Shown: positions 19,205 through 31,729 of the stretch, piece after piece
How the letters are laid out: every line of letters starts with the position of its first letter
How positions within the stretch are numbered: the stretch's first letter is position 1
Assembly (NCBI GenBank): GCA_012295275.1
Contig: CM022675.1
Location: forward strand, 9,590,193-9,654,192
Origin: Chrysomallon squamiferum
Taxonomy: Eukaryota; Mollusca; Gastropoda; Neomphalida; Peltospiridae
DNA: 64,000 bases
Direction of reading: 5' to 3'
Made by a program: the position numbers and the translations under genes
Notes under the pieces: generated by a model
The model's input: only the letters and a program-made list of their open reading frames with translations
Told to the model about the DNA's origin: nothing
Databases searched by the model: none

Positions 19205-19630
19205 CATTTTAACAAGTGTATGTTTTGAAACAGTCTAGTCCACTGCATGTTCAGAGGTTTTAAATTTGCGCCTTTATTCTCGTATGTTCACGTTCTATGG
19301 CATCTAGGCGAAAGCAAAGTTATCGGTACATAGAGGCTATTAGGTCAAGAGCTTTTTTTTTTTTTTTGAAGGTCGCTATGTTTCACGATCATTATACAAA
19401 CAATTTTCTTTATAAAGAGTCTTTTTCAAATAATTACGATTTTAAAATTCTTTTTACGTTAATTTAACAGGAAGATATTTTTTTTATTATTATCTTAACA
19501 ATGCATATTTTGAAGTAGTCCATTGTATTTTCAGAGGTTTTAAATCTGCGCTGTCATTCTGGAATGTTCACGCTCTACGTGAATGTCACGTGGCCTATCT
19601 TTGCAGACGATACACAGGCTATGATCAGTA
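19205..19630. repeat. Diverged direct repeat pair, about 285 bp apart
   Basis: Copies at about 19205-19350 and 19492-19630 share TTCAGAGGTTTTAAAT, TGCGC, ATTCT, ATGTTCACG and a CTATG end, with spacers that differ. No target-site duplication or coding frame is visible. Confidence 0.6.
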
Positions 19631-19827
19631 TTAATGAATGGTTCTTTTTTTTTTTTTATTTAATTTAATTTAATTTAATTTAATTTATTACTACTGATTA
19701 ATTTTTATTAATTAATTAATTAATTAATTAATTAATATTGCTGTTCCAGTTTATTTATTTATTTAGTTAAATTTATATCGATATGATTACAAAATGAGTT
19801 AGAAGCAAACGTGTCCCTTGCCTAGAA

Positions 19828-19831
<4 letters not shown>

Positions 19832-19885
<54 letters not shown>
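19832..19885. repeat. (GT)n microsatellite
   Basis: About 54 bp of pure GT repeat between the aminotransferase promoter and the ATXN7L3 exons. Confidence 0.97.
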
Positions 19886-19886
<1 letters not shown>

Positions 19887-20540
19887 CGGTGTTTATCTCT
19901 TTTAAATTAAAGGTTTTTAATTCTGATCTAATATTGTTTTTATCGAAACGGTAATCTAATTACAAAGCTAAACTTTAATTTTTTTTTATTACTTAATCTT
20001 GTTGAGAACTTTATACATTCTGCTTTGTAAGGCTATGGATATGGAAGTTATTTTTATAATGTACATAATGTGTGTGTGAAGGTATGTGTGTATGTGTGAT
20101 TTTGCGTAAGAGTCTTTGCATCTGTTCATGTTGTGCTTAAATTATCCATTAGACTTATGAATATAAATATACAGACATTCATAATGCATGCATGCATGCA
20201 TGCATACATATATACAGGCAGTCAGACAGATAGACAAACTAATACATTACAAAGTAGCAATTCCAAAAATATTAATTGTTGGTATATTTTCTTTCTTTCT
20301 TTTTTTTTTTTTTTTTTGTTTTTTTTTTGGGGGGGGTAATATCTTTTTTTTTTTTTTTTTTTTTTTTTTTTCCCCCAATCCTTATTTCTTTTTTGATCGG
20401 TATCCTCGGGTATAGTGCAGGGATAAGTAAATACACGACACAAATGTTTGAGTGTCAAATTTCAAACCACTAAATGACCTTTACATTCGTATCGGTTAAC
20501 TGTCAATGAGTAATCGCGTTATAGTCACAGTATTTATATA

Positions 20541-20582
<42 letters not shown>

Positions 20583-21318
20583 TGTGTGCATATTTACAAG
20601 TAATCTACTTCACGCATTTCGGTTTAAAAGCTGGCGATTTACATAGTTAGTAGAATTATTAATACAACAAATAGCCATTAGAAATGGTAGTACTAGTAGT
20701 CGTTGGTGCTGTGCTTGCTGTTTATTTATTTATTTATTTGTTATTTTTTCTATATATTATTAAGCGTGTGTGTGTGTGTGTGTGTGTGTGCCCATTTTTA
20801 TTTACTGAAAATAAAAATTAATAACTACTGTTTTACGCAGTATTTAACTGATGAATTAATTACTGTTATTATCTTGGATCGCCTAAATCAACACCAATGG
20901 TTCAACCAAACAGAACTGATCCTAATGCAATCAGTTCTTCTTCAAGTGTGTAAGTTAACATGAATGAAAAAGTGTTATAACGTGTTAAAATATAATGAAT
21001 GTGTGTGTGTGTGTGTGTGAGAGGGGCTTTACGTATGATTTTATGACGTCACGAATACATTTACATATCGGTAGTTTAATTTTAGCTCTCACGTTAGACG
21101 TTGCTTTCAAATTTCATCTTTCAACAGATTTAAAATGTAATGAATACGTGATATACTCGATAAAAATATAATATAATATTATTTATTTATTTATTTATTT
21201 ATAGAAAACTGGAGTTTAATGAAAAATAAAGGAAGTTTCGACATTCGTCAAGTAAAACGCAGTCTGAAGAAACAAGGACACAAATCGGTAAATTTGAAGT
21301 TTAAAACTAGGTCTTGAC

Positions 21319-21351
<33 letters not shown>

Positions 21352-22923
21352 GTTGTTTTGCAGCATTGTATTTTATAAGACTAAAAAGGTAAATTAAAAC
21401 ACCAGAATCTGGATCAACTAAAAAAAGTTTTGTCATTTCAACAAAATTTTCCATTTCATTCATTTTTAACGTCTGCTTCACCGCCATTTTTTGAACAGTG
21501 GATGGGGGATGAGAAGTAAAAAAAAGGCGAAAGCTTTATTCAAGTGAGGATAAACCAGTTTGTTATTGTATGAAATGAAAAAAAAAACATAGCTGATCAG
21601 ACAAAATCCTTGAGTTATTTATTTATTTAGTTTAATTTTAGAATTATTGTTTTTTAAGATGATAGTAATATTAAATTTCAATAGAGATTATCATTATAAT
21701 GGTTATTTCGACGTTTAAATTTAAATTTTATTAGTATTATGTCGTTATCATCGTAGTTGACTTTTTATTTTAATAAAGTAAAATAATAATGCTTTTGAAT
21801 TTGCTCTTTTAAAGCGATCTTTTGAACGTGAGTAAAATTTCTTTAAAAGGCAGGAGGAAACTAAGAATACGAAATAATGAAACCAACAACAACAACATCC
21901 AATAATCTCCACGCTGAAAATAATTTTGACGTTTGTTGCATTCGCTTCCATCTTGATAGTTTTCGAAATGGTTGAAGTTGATTATTCCATTCGAGAAGAC
22001 AGCGACGTGAGGGAAGAAAGTTGTGTACGTTTCAGCATATTGCTTTGCCTGCATTTTTCTCTTTTTTAAAAATAATAACAATGTCTCAGCAGTTTTCTCA
22101 TTTGTAAAATAAATTCTCCCTTGCGCAAGTCTATGGAAAAAAAAAAAAAGTAAATAAATTAAATGAAAACTAAAATGTGTCTCTTTTTATGCTTGATGAT
22201 TAATCATGTTCGTGTATGTACACGCACTCGAATAATCATTCAGTTACATATTCGTGTCAAAATAATTTTGATTTCTTAAGCTTTACAGATGCACTGATCG
22301 AACGCCGGTGAAATTTAAATAACGCCGTTAGTCCTGTCTTGTTTAGAGTACTGAATCATGAATGTTTATTTATTAGTTTTTTAAGTCAAAGAACATTACA
22401 GTCTGGTATAAAATATAAAAAATAAATAATATTATTTTTTTTTAAAGTAAAAAAAAATAAATAAATAAATAAATAAATAAATAAAAAATAAAAAAATAAA
22501 AAATAAATAAATAAAAATAATAATTATTGAATTTATTGAAAATGAAGTGCTTATTAATTATTATTATTATTAATATTAAATATTTATACCAAACAATACA
22601 ACCATAATTATTTTTTATTCATTATAATAATATAAATTTAAATAATGCACTATTTGACATTTTAATGTTTTTGGTAGATATTTACTGAAACTTTTTTCTC
22701 CAAAATTTGTTCATGTCATCAGGTTATTAAGATAAAATTTTAAATTATATTTTCACAACTCTTGAACTTAAAACATTTTATTTCTTGGAATGACTTCAGA
22801 ACTGCTATAATATCTTTCTGCCTCCATGATCCCTAAATATACAATTAGTTTCAGAATTCCCTATTGGGTAAAAATGTTGACTTCTGTTCATTAACAAATT
22901 CAGAAAGCAAGTTATGTTTTATG

Positions 22924-22928
<5 letters not shown>

Positions 22929-22992
<64 letters not shown>

Positions 22993-23047
22993 CATTATCA
23001 TTATTTTTATTTTTATTATTATTATTATTATTATTATATTATTATTA
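22929..23047. repeat. ATT/ATC compound microsatellite
   Basis: TTA runs interrupted by six TTATCA units and TTTTA, about 120 bp in all. Confidence 0.94.
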
Positions 23048-24219
23048 TTGTTATTATTTTTATCATTAATTTTATCATCATCATTACTGCATTTATTGTT
23101 ATTCTTTTTCTTTCTTTTTTCTTTCTTTCTATATTTATTTCTTTTCATTTTTTCTTTTTTCTTTTTTAAATTGTAATTCTTGCAATCAGCTGGGAACTTA
23201 CAGATTTTTAAATTACTTATAACAACATTTGCATTAATTAATTAGTTATTTCAAGGAAAACTATTTAATCAGCATTTTATTTCAAAATGGAGTTTGACTG
23301 GGAGAGTTATTAATGTCAGATCAAATTGATAATAATAAATAATAATACTACTAATAAAATAAAATAAGAATAGAAATATTTAATGATAAGTAATAATTTA
23401 TGTTTCTTAGACTATTTGAGGTATACTAAGCTCCTTAATTATACCGTGGTCTTTGGCTGTAGGAGCTTTCTGGATCAAATCTCTTAGTCATAAACCAGTT
23501 TCCTATTCCAAACAATGATATTTGTATTCATTTATTATAAACAGACAAGTCTGCTTTCCAGTTTTCACAGAAATGCAATTAAATGAATTTTTATCGTCTT
23601 GTCAAGATAACAAATTTTTGCACTTCGTTGTTATAATGAAATGTATTTGTATCTTACTTAGAAAAATAATAATAATAATAAAAAAAATAATAATAATAAA
23701 AAAAATAATAATAACAAATAAAAATTAATAATTTATTTCAATAGTACTGTTTAAAGAAGAAAAAAAATTAACTATATATTTAGTCAGCTCTTATGAAAAG
23801 CATGGCAATATTTTTTCTTTATTTTTTTTCTTCAAGAATTCAAATATAACAAATAATTTATATACCAGCTTTGCATCAGAGAAAACTCTTAAAGTGTATC
23901 ATTAAAGTTAATGTGAATATATTCTTTGTGTATCAAGTAACTTGCACTGTAATTGTTAAGACATGCTTTGAAATGATTAAAATTCTCTAAAGATTATCTT
24001 TAACATGATTATTTTACTGTGTAATAATGTGATGGAATGGAGAAAGAACTCACAAGGTTTTGAATTTTTAAAAATCTAGAGAAAGAGTGACAAAGTTTTC
24101 TTTTCGGGTTTTTTACAGTTTTTGAAATTTTAATTTACACAAAGATGTGATAACGGATTTGAGAAAGAAATTAAAAGATTTCCTATTTTGAGAATTTTTT
24201 GATATTTTTTTGTTTACAG

Positions 24220-24326
24220 AAAGAAGTTATGATGGATCTTATAGACGAAGTGATTTTAGGTTTGTGTTTTGAAGTTCATCGCTCAACTCGTACTGGAACT
24301 TTGTTTTTAGCAGATACTGATCCCGC
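24220..24326 (+). CDS. ATXN7L3: ATXN7L3 exon with ENY2-binding helix
   Basis: 107 nt from a TTTACAG acceptor to a GTGAGT donor. It encodes [20 protein letters not shown] and [11 protein letters not shown]. Human ATXN7L3 has the similar LVEDSCLGFCFEVHRAV. The open frame continues to the acceptor, so at least one upstream exon is expected. Confidence 0.93.
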
Positions 24327-27300
24327 GTGAGTATTGATTAATATTCATCATATCAGCATTTTAATATTCATTACATTGGTAATGAATATTAAAATTTTGA
24401 TATTTGTAATACCATAGAAGGTTACATCATTGGTTTTTGAGGTCTTTCTTTTAGTAAAATTTGTTTTGTCTTTTTAAATTTGTTTTAAAATTATAAGTTT
24501 AGAATTCATTTAATAAATACATTTGCTATAATTATATATTTATTTGTAGTCAGTAAATGAATACTAATATTATAATGACTTTGTTCTGAGATGATAAGGT
24601 TAGGATAATTAAAAGCTGTCATATTTGTTTATAAAACCAAAGATAATTAGAAATATGTCTAAATTTCTAATTTAATTTTTTTCAGTTCTGAAAAACAACA
24701 CGGTATGTACTTTTTCATATCTAAATCACTAAATGAATTAAAACTGTAAACAAAATTTAGTTAATAAAAGATTTATGTTAAGTAGATTATAATTTATAAT
24801 TTTTTTTTTATTAAAGACTAAAGCTAATGGTCTTTCATTTTCATTTCTTCTCCTTTTTTAAATATATACATTCATTTAATTGATAATAGTGGCCATTGTT
24901 ATTCAGAAAATTAATTTATGATCACAAAATTACTAACAGAAATAGTTTAACCTATCCTAAATAATAAATACTCATTCTTTCTACTGGTCTGTTAATAAGT
25001 GTTAATTAGAATGCCATATTATTACAAAATGTTTTACTAAAAAAAGAAGAAGAAATAAATAAATAAATAATAATAATAATATAAAAAATAACATAACTTT
25101 TAATAATTTTTTATGCAGAAATGAGATGAAGTTTGATTAAATGATATTCATTTCTTTATTCATTCTGTCTTTCATTCATTCTTTGTTTCTGTTCAGAAGT
25201 AATCTGTCGTCCTGGTGTTGATGTGTTTGGTCAGATTCCCACTAAGAAACAGTTTGAGTGCATCTGTCCTCATTGTCAGCGCCATCTGGCAGCTTCCAGG
25301 TTTGCTCCACATTTGGAAAAATGTATGGGCATGGGCAGAAATAGTTCTCGGATAGCTAGTCGAAGGTTTGTACTCGAATAAAAAGTCAAAACGTTCAGGA
25401 TAACAATTCTGCTTTCTTTTTTATTTGTTTTTCATTTCTGGTCAAAATAAATAAATTATTTGTTTTCATTTCTCATTTTTATAATTTGATATTTGTACAA
25501 TTTATTTGTTTTTGATTTAAATTAAGTTTCATTATTATTGTTATTATTATTTTAAATTAATTAAAATACAGTAATTAAAGATGTAGTTTCTAGTTAGATT
25601 TATAATAAATTATTATTTTCATTTTATTAAAAGAACTATTTAAGAGCATTATTATTAAGTATATCAACATACATTCTAAAAATTCTTACCTATATTTAAA
25701 ATAAAACAAATCCCAGTAACTTCAAATTCTGTTGCACAAAATTCCACCCAAAAAATCAAACAACAAAGATTGAAGCAGATAAAATATTTACCAATTACAC
25801 AACTTTTAATTAATATTTTTATTCTCTCATGAGAAACATATACTGAATCTCTGTCTTTCCGTACATATGTATTAAAATATTTTTTTTGTTTCTTTTTTAA
25901 ATGACAGAATTGCTCACAACACAAAACGAGACAGTGACGACAGTGCTGGTGATGATGATAATGATAATGAGTGGACTCTTGTAGCAGATAAAAAAAGTAT
26001 TCGCCATTTTTTCAGCATAGACTTAGATGTTGTTGTGAATTTTATAATCTGTCAAAATGTGACATTAATAATAAGCAACATGCATAATTTACATACTTTT
26101 CTAATCACACACAGACACATCAGAGAAACAGACCTACACATAAACATGCACATCACATATGTATATGAGCATATTTTATAAAATTTTAATGCATATAAAG
26201 TGTTCCTATTCACATATATATATATATATATATATAAACAACATGAAGTAAACACACTGAAGCTTTGCTGCTGGGTTTCAAAAGAGCCCAAAGCAGCCTA
26301 AAAAAAATCTCAAACTATTTTATTATATATAATCTTCATTTGTTTAATTGAAAACTGTAGATATGTTGAGGATCATACTTATTCTTTTTAGAATAGAAAC
26401 TGTAGTAATAAACATTGTTGAAGGATACATAAATGTAAATCTTTAAATGGTTTTTTATTTTTTCAGCAAAGAAATTGAAGAAAGATAAAGGACAAGTTGT
26501 CAATTCACCAAGAAGAAGCAAATCAGGACGCTTCATAAGTAGCAAAGCAGAGGATCCAAGTATGTTTCATTGATGTGAAAAAGATACATTTATTGGCAAG
26601 GTCAAAAACATTTTAGCACTTCAACGTCTCATAAAATACATTTTGAAACGTTCTAACAATTTACTTGATTGATGATACAAACATTGTCCATTATTTGCCA
26701 AAATTCCAAGTTATTATCTCTCTCTTTTTTTTTTTTTTTTTTTACATAAGCCCAAAATCAAAATTACATATTGAAAGTCAATAATTGTTTTTTTTACAGG
26801 TGACATAAGTAACAATGTATGATATATATATATATATTTTTTTTTTTGACATCTGACATCAGTAACAGGATTAATATTTATAGGTATTATATAGCAGATA
26901 TAATGTGATTATTTTTTTGTAGGTAACATAGGTTATAATGTTAATTATTTTCAGGTGATGACCGATCTTCCACACCTGACTCTAGTGCACTAAGTTATGA
27001 ATACATGACTATAGGTAAATTAGCACCTAATTTTGCCTGTTTGTACTAAGAAAACAATATCTGGCAAATTAATACCACTGGTTAAGTATCCCTATCTGAA
27101 AATTAACAAAATTTAAAGAAAACCAACAAGGTCTTTTTTCATTTGTTTATTTCATATTGGTATATTTACTTAATGTGAATGCATAACAGTATATCAATTT
27201 TGATCAGATTTTCTAATTTTAAGCATTAAAACTAAGTTTACAATTTGTTTATTAGTAAAGCTTTAATATTTTTTTTTATTATTTTGTATTTGTAGAAGAT

Positions 27301-28535
27301 AGAAAAGCTCTGTTGTTACATGTAAGTATTAATAAAATTTTACTATTCATAGATTTTATTTCTTTTTCTTCTTTCATCTTCCTTTTCATCTTCTGCTTTT
27401 TATTATTATTAATATATTTTTTATGATTAATAAAACATACATTTTTAAGTCAAACGTTAACATACTGATTCAGATTAAGTTGTATTTTCAAGATATTCAG
27501 CCACAAACATCAGCTCTGTTTGAACTATTTCCAAAGATTTTTCAAAGATAATAATTGTATGTACTGTTCAGTTTAGGGGATTACTATTTTATTATTATTA
27601 TTATTATTTTATTTATTTACTTAGTTTGTTTTTCAGACCTGTGGTGTAATATCAGAAAAAACAAGCAAAATGTGCACAAGGTAAAATTAATATCAGTTTA
27701 AATAGTCTGTTAGGGTTTTATTTTGTTAATGTATATAATTCTTAAGAAACAAAGAAAAATTATAGTTTGGACAGGTACATTTCAAATATTTTTTCAAAAA
27801 TCTTTTGTTCACATTAAAAACATACACTAAATCTTAGTCTTTCTGTATATAACTAATTCATTTAGAGAAATATTTTTAAACTTTAACATATTCACTCAAA
27901 TTTCTTTACCAAAAGATAAAAAATATTTTGTTTTTGTTTCCCTAACTTCACTAATAAAAAAGTATTGATCTGTTTTTGTTGTGCTTGTTATTGCTATTAT
28001 TGTTCTTATCATATTGTTCTGTTGCTATTGTTACTGTTGTTATTATTATTATTATTATTAATAATATTATTATTGTTATTATTATTATTGTTATTAATAA
28101 TATTACTGTTATTGTTGTTGTTGTTGTTGTTGTTAAGAGATTGTGAACTACAACTAAGTTATTCCTCTTTGCAGATCTGTCCGGTGTCCTCAGCACACAG
28201 ATGAACAAAGACGACTTGTGAGAATAACTCTCCTCAGATCAGCCACGTAAGCAGCTTTAGTTCCGTGCTTCTTAAACTGGTGATTTGGTCACCCACTGGG
28301 TGACTGAAACCATTTTTTGGATGAATGAAACTAGAGACAAAATAATTGGCAAAATTTTTTTTTTATCAGATAAATGCAATTTTCTTACAGAGACTCAAGG
28401 GTTTTCTGAATGAAATAGTTTTAAAAAATAATTATTATTCAAATAACAAACAACTGACCAAGCTGTACATTATCAAATGGGATATTATTTTACTTTATTA
28501 CATTGTCAAATGAAATGTTATTTTATTTTGTTAAA

Positions 28536-28588
<53 letters not shown>

Positions 28589-29391
28589 ATTCTTGTATTA
28601 TATATGTGTGTGTGTATAGATAGATAGACAGACAGACAGACAGATTATATATTTATTTATTTATTTATTTATTTATTTCAGTGGTGTAGGAGATGGTGAA
28701 GATGTTCATGTAGACATTGACAGCTATGATGATGCTGAGAATCAGTCTTTACGAGAAACACTGCAGTGGGAAGCATCTTCCAACTCTTCACCTGCTGACT
28801 CCAATTCCACTAACAACAGTAAGTTAGTTACATTATTTTGTAACACTGAGAGCTATTTTACTTAACATTTTTAAAATCTAAGGCTATGGCTGTTAACTGC
28901 ATCTTGAATGCAGCCAGCACCTTCACAAATTCATATTTTTGTTATTGTGACCATTATTATTATTATTATTGTGTTTATTACTATTACTGTTGTTGTTATA
29001 GTTGTTTTATTTTTATTTATGCTGTTATCACTGTTGTTACTTTGTTGTTGTTGTTGTTATTATTATACTTAAAACAGCTAATACTATTATTATGATTATT
29101 ATTGTTATTACTACTGCTGTTAGTAGTAGCAATACTACTACTGTACTGTTATTTTTATAAATGTTATTATTAATTACTGCTACTACTATTACAATGGCTA
29201 TTGCTATTATAATTTATATTATAATAGGCACTGGTTCTAGAAAAAGATCTCGTAAGACATCAGGCTCAAAGGGAAACAAGAAGAAAAAGACATCAAAGTC
29301 GGCATCAACAAATAACATGAATGCTGCTGCCAACAACAACAACAACAACAACAACACCAGCACCAGCACCAACATGTATGACTTCAGCTGA
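24220..29391 (+). CDS. ATXN7L3: SAGA deubiquitinase-module adaptor ATXN7L3 (Sgf11)
   Basis: Ataxin-7-like protein 3. In the family it tethers and activates the USP22/ENY2 histone H2B deubiquitinase within nuclear SAGA. Eleven exons with consistent phases run 24220-24326, 24686-24702, 25197-25365, 25908-25996, 26467-26559, 26955-27014, 27296-27321, 27637-27680, 28175-28246, 28682-28818 and 29228-29391, giving about 325 residues (vertebrate proteins about 350). Visible in order: an N-terminal helix ([18 protein letters not shown]) expected to pack on ENY2; the Sgf11 zinc finger CICPHC...H...C with [20 protein letters not shown]; an acidic [13 protein letters not shown] stretch; a basic KKLKKDKG region with [10 protein letters not shown]; the SCA7 zinc-binding block [20 protein letters not shown] plus QHTDEQRR; a Lys-rich and poly-Asn tail; and a conserved final MYDFS. 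Any exon upstream of 24220 was not identified; the ATG ATG pair at 24229-24234 could be the start if the first exon is noncoding. Confidence 0.95.
24686..24702 (+). CDS. ATXN7L3: ATXN7L3 17-nt microexon
   Basis: It lies between TTTTTTCAG and GTATGT and encodes SEKQH, completing an Ala codon before it and a Glu codon after it. Without it the flanking exons do not join in frame: phase 2 exits the first and phase 1 enters the third. Confidence 0.85.
25197..25365 (+). CDS. ATXN7L3: ATXN7L3 zinc-finger exon
   Basis: 169 nt from GTTCAG to GTTTGT. It encodes [40 protein letters not shown], then [16 protein letters not shown]. The C-x2-C, H and C zinc ligands of the Sgf11 finger are all present, and the Arg-rich end is the nucleosome acidic-patch contact known in yeast Sgf11. 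Confidence 0.97.
25908..25996 (+). CDS. ATXN7L3: ATXN7L3 acidic exon
   Basis: 89 nt from GACAG to GTATTC. It encodes [20 protein letters not shown] and EWTLVADKK, matching the acidic DND-W segment after the zinc finger in relatives. Confidence 0.92.
26467..26559 (+). CDS. ATXN7L3: ATXN7L3 basic linker exon
   Basis: 93 nt between TTTTTCAG and GTATGT. It encodes [20 protein letters not shown] and [10 protein letters not shown]. The NSPRRSKS string is identical in vertebrate ATXN7L3. It may serve as a nuclear localisation signal. Confidence 0.93.
26955..27014 (+). CDS. ATXN7L3: ATXN7L3 exon
   Basis: 60 nt between TTTTCAG and GTAAAT. It encodes [19 protein letters not shown], a Ser-rich linker before the SCA7 block. 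Confidence 0.9.
27296..27321 (+). CDS. ATXN7L3: ATXN7L3 26-nt exon
   Basis: It lies between TTTGTAG and GTAAGT and encodes EDRKALLLH, corresponding to the ELRSLLTTQ segment just before CGVISE in vertebrates. It ends in phase 0. Confidence 0.88.
27637..27680 (+). CDS. ATXN7L3: ATXN7L3 SCA7-domain exon 1
   Basis: 44 nt between TTTTTCAG and GTAAAA. It encodes [15 protein letters not shown], the first two zinc ligands of the SCA7 fold. Confidence 0.95.
28175..28246 (+). CDS. ATXN7L3: ATXN7L3 SCA7-domain exon 2
   Basis: 72 nt between TTTGCAG and GTAAGC. It encodes [20 protein letters not shown] and RSA, with the remaining Cys and His ligands. Confidence 0.95.
28539..28584. repeat. (CT)n microsatellite
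   Basis: About 45 bp of CT repeat, then GT and GATA/GACA runs up to 28645, ending about 35 bp before an ATXN7L3 acceptor. Confidence 0.95.
28682..28818 (+). CDS. ATXN7L3: ATXN7L3 exon
   Basis: 137 nt between TATTTCAG and GTAAGT. It encodes [20 protein letters not shown] and [20 protein letters not shown]. The ETLQWEASS part matches the ISRLQWDGSS segment of vertebrates. Confidence 0.92.
29228..29391 (+). CDS. ATXN7L3: ATXN7L3 last coding exon with poly-Asn tract
   Basis: 164 nt from TATAATAG to TGA. It encodes [20 protein letters not shown], a run of eight Asn from an AAC repeat, then [11 protein letters not shown]. The final aromatic-Asp motif is like the vertebrate IYDDIN end. The acceptor lacks a good pyrimidine tract. 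Confidence 0.92.
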
Positions 29392-29667
29392 GTCAGTGAT
29401 TCCATAGTTAATCGGTTTAGTTTCTGAATCGAGACATGTTCTTGTTTCTTTTGTTAAAATTGATTTCAATGCTCATTTCATGTCGTTACAACTTTATGTG
29501 ACAAAGTGTTTGTCTTGTGAATTGTCAGTAACATTCATTTGTTGGGTTCTATTTTCTTTGGATATATGGATTTGTTCTGTGTTGGACTAACCAATGGGTT
29601 TTCGAGTGTCTACAGAAATTTGTTGTGTCGTTATTTTGTTTTGTAGATATATGTTGTTATGAGAGCA

Positions 29668-29673
29668 AATAAA
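29668..29673 (+). promoter_or_regulatory. ATXN7L3: Candidate poly(A) signal of ATXN7L3
   Basis: AATAAA about 280 nt after the stop codon, the first such hexamer in an otherwise non-repetitive 3' UTR that ends in a GT-rich stretch (29690-29780), as expected downstream of cleavage. Confidence 0.55.
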
Positions 29674-30410
29674 AAAAATGTTAAAAGTGAGAGATGGTTT
29701 GGGGTGTTAATGTTTGGCATGAGTTGTACGATTATGTTGAGTGGTAGTATGATAATGGTGTGTCTGTTTTTGTTTCAAGTAGATTAGTCTTGTGTTTGTT
29801 TTATTAGAGTGCTTGAAGCAGGGAGACAACCTATTTGCCCATAGCTCCTAGTAATGCAGATGATCCAAGTTTGTTATTGTTTTGGCACTAAAAAGAAATG
29901 CTTCAGTATTAATAATATGAAGAATAATAATAGTAAAAATAATAATGATGATGAAAATAATGTTAATAAATAATGATAATAAAAATAATCTTATAAGTAA
30001 TAATAATGTTAATGATAATAATAATAATGCAGTTAATGTTAATGATAATAACAACAATAATAATACTGATGATATTGATAAAAACTTGACAATGTAATAT
30101 TTACAAGTTAAAAGTTCTTTCAAATTAATGACCCTAGAATACAATGCTTCCTGTGGGAGAATCCTTTCATGATTTAAATTATAATTTTTTTTTTTTTTTT
30201 TTTTCTTCCTTAATATTCATTTATTCATATTTTTTTATTTTTTTATTTTTTATGATTTATCTGTTGTTGTAAATTTATTTATTAATTCATCATAAATTCA
30301 GAATGCCTAAGCAAGTTAAAAAATAAAATAGAATGAAATTATGAAAACTTTGTTCTGTTAAAATGCTAGTGAAAAAAAAAAAAAAGAATAATAATTTTAA
30401 AAAACCTTAA

Positions 30411-30452
<42 letters not shown>

Positions 30453-30639
30453 CAAAATAAGAAAAAACAACAACAACAACAAGTGGTAGAATGTCAAGTC
30501 TGGCAATGCTTTTCTTTTATTACAAAACTGAATGTAGAATCTCAAAAATAAAATAAAACTACTTCAGTATTTATTGAAATATCCACAGGTTTGAAGATCA
30601 TCTCTGTAAGCAGCTTAATATACCCTGTGTGAAAAAAAA

Positions 30640-31330
30640 AAAAAAAAATTTTTGTTTGTTTATAGATTTCTTCAAAAATTATTACATAAGAAAACCAAAG
30701 TTGTTCATTGGATTTATTTTTTATAATAAAAATATTATTATTTTTTTTTTTTTAAGTTCATTATTTGATAGATGCATTAGAAAAATTCTTATATAAGAAA
30801 AACCAAAGTTATTTATTAGATTTGTTTTTTATAATCAGATTATTATTAATATTGTTATTATTATTATTTTATTTAACTTCATTATTTGATAGATACATTA
30901 AAACAAATTCTTTTTTAAGAAAATGTGAAAAAAGCAGCTGAAGTTGTTCATTAGATTTGTATTTTATAATACTGTTATTTAATTATTATTATTTCTTTTT
31001 TTTTTTAGTTCATTATGGGTCAGAGAAATTGTAAAAATTAAAATTAATTTTAAATTTGCTTTAATATTCTTAAATAAATATCACATGGAGGTCACTTAAC
31101 AATTAATATAAATTTTCTTTTTGTTTATTTTAAATCTGCTTTAATATTCTTACAACATACATCATACTTAGGGCATTTAAACTGTGACAACAATTAACAT
31201 AAGTTTTCTTTTGATTTATTTTATATTGGCTTTAATATTCTTATAACTTACATTATATGATGCTGATCACATGAATAGTTGTGAAACTTAATGTATATTT
31301 TCCTTAGATTTTATTTTATGATCATATTAA
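30640..31330. repeat. Two tandem arrays of degenerate 100-150 bp units
   Basis: At 30660-31020, three copies of a unit with AAGAAAACCAAAGTTGTTCA, TTAGATTTGTTTTTTATAAT and TTCATTATTTGATAGATGCA. At 31040-31330, three copies of a unit with TGCTTTAATATTCTTA, an ACATA core and AATTAATATAAxTTTTCTTT. Copies differ by many substitutions and indels. Confidence 0.7.
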
Positions 31331-31459
31331 TATTCTTAAAAGAGAAATAATAGAACCCTTTTGTCAAAAAATACAATGGTTGTGGGATAACCACTATTAC
31401 AATGATGGGACAACTGTCATTGGTCAGGTTTTAGCTTTGGTGCATCTGCTTGTAAAAAA

Positions 31460-31507
<48 letters not shown>

Positions 31508-31729
31508 TTTTTTTTTTTTTTAATTGTTAGGTCAATGGAAAAATCACACTGAGTTAGACAAATACCAAATGGTTTCATAAATGAAAAATTGCAATATCTG
31601 AAAATGCTAAAATCTTACTAGTTTTACTAGTATAAATTCCACCTTCTCAGTATTTTCAGGCAATTGTAAAAAAAAACTTTTAAAATTTATTATACAATAT
31701 AACATTCTTAGGTATTACTTCATATTTTG

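Larger units (their letters stand above)
18720..24219. other. Spacer between aminotransferase promoter and ATXN7L3 exons
   Basis: No recognised gene. It holds microsatellites, a GT repeat (19832-19885) and a diverged repeat pair at 19.2-19.6 kb. A less repetitive block lies at about 21.24-22.13 kb, with open frames on both strands: - strand frames with MAVKQTLKMNEMENFVEM and MQAKQYAETYTTFFPHVAVF, and a + strand ATG at about 21970 reading MVEVDYSIREDSDVREES up to a GTACGT. The last could be a first exon of ATXN7L3 because its phase fits. None matches a known family, so these are not called as genes. A splice-bounded 22-nt stretch (18991-19012, - strand) could be an alternative leader exon. Confidence 0.35.
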
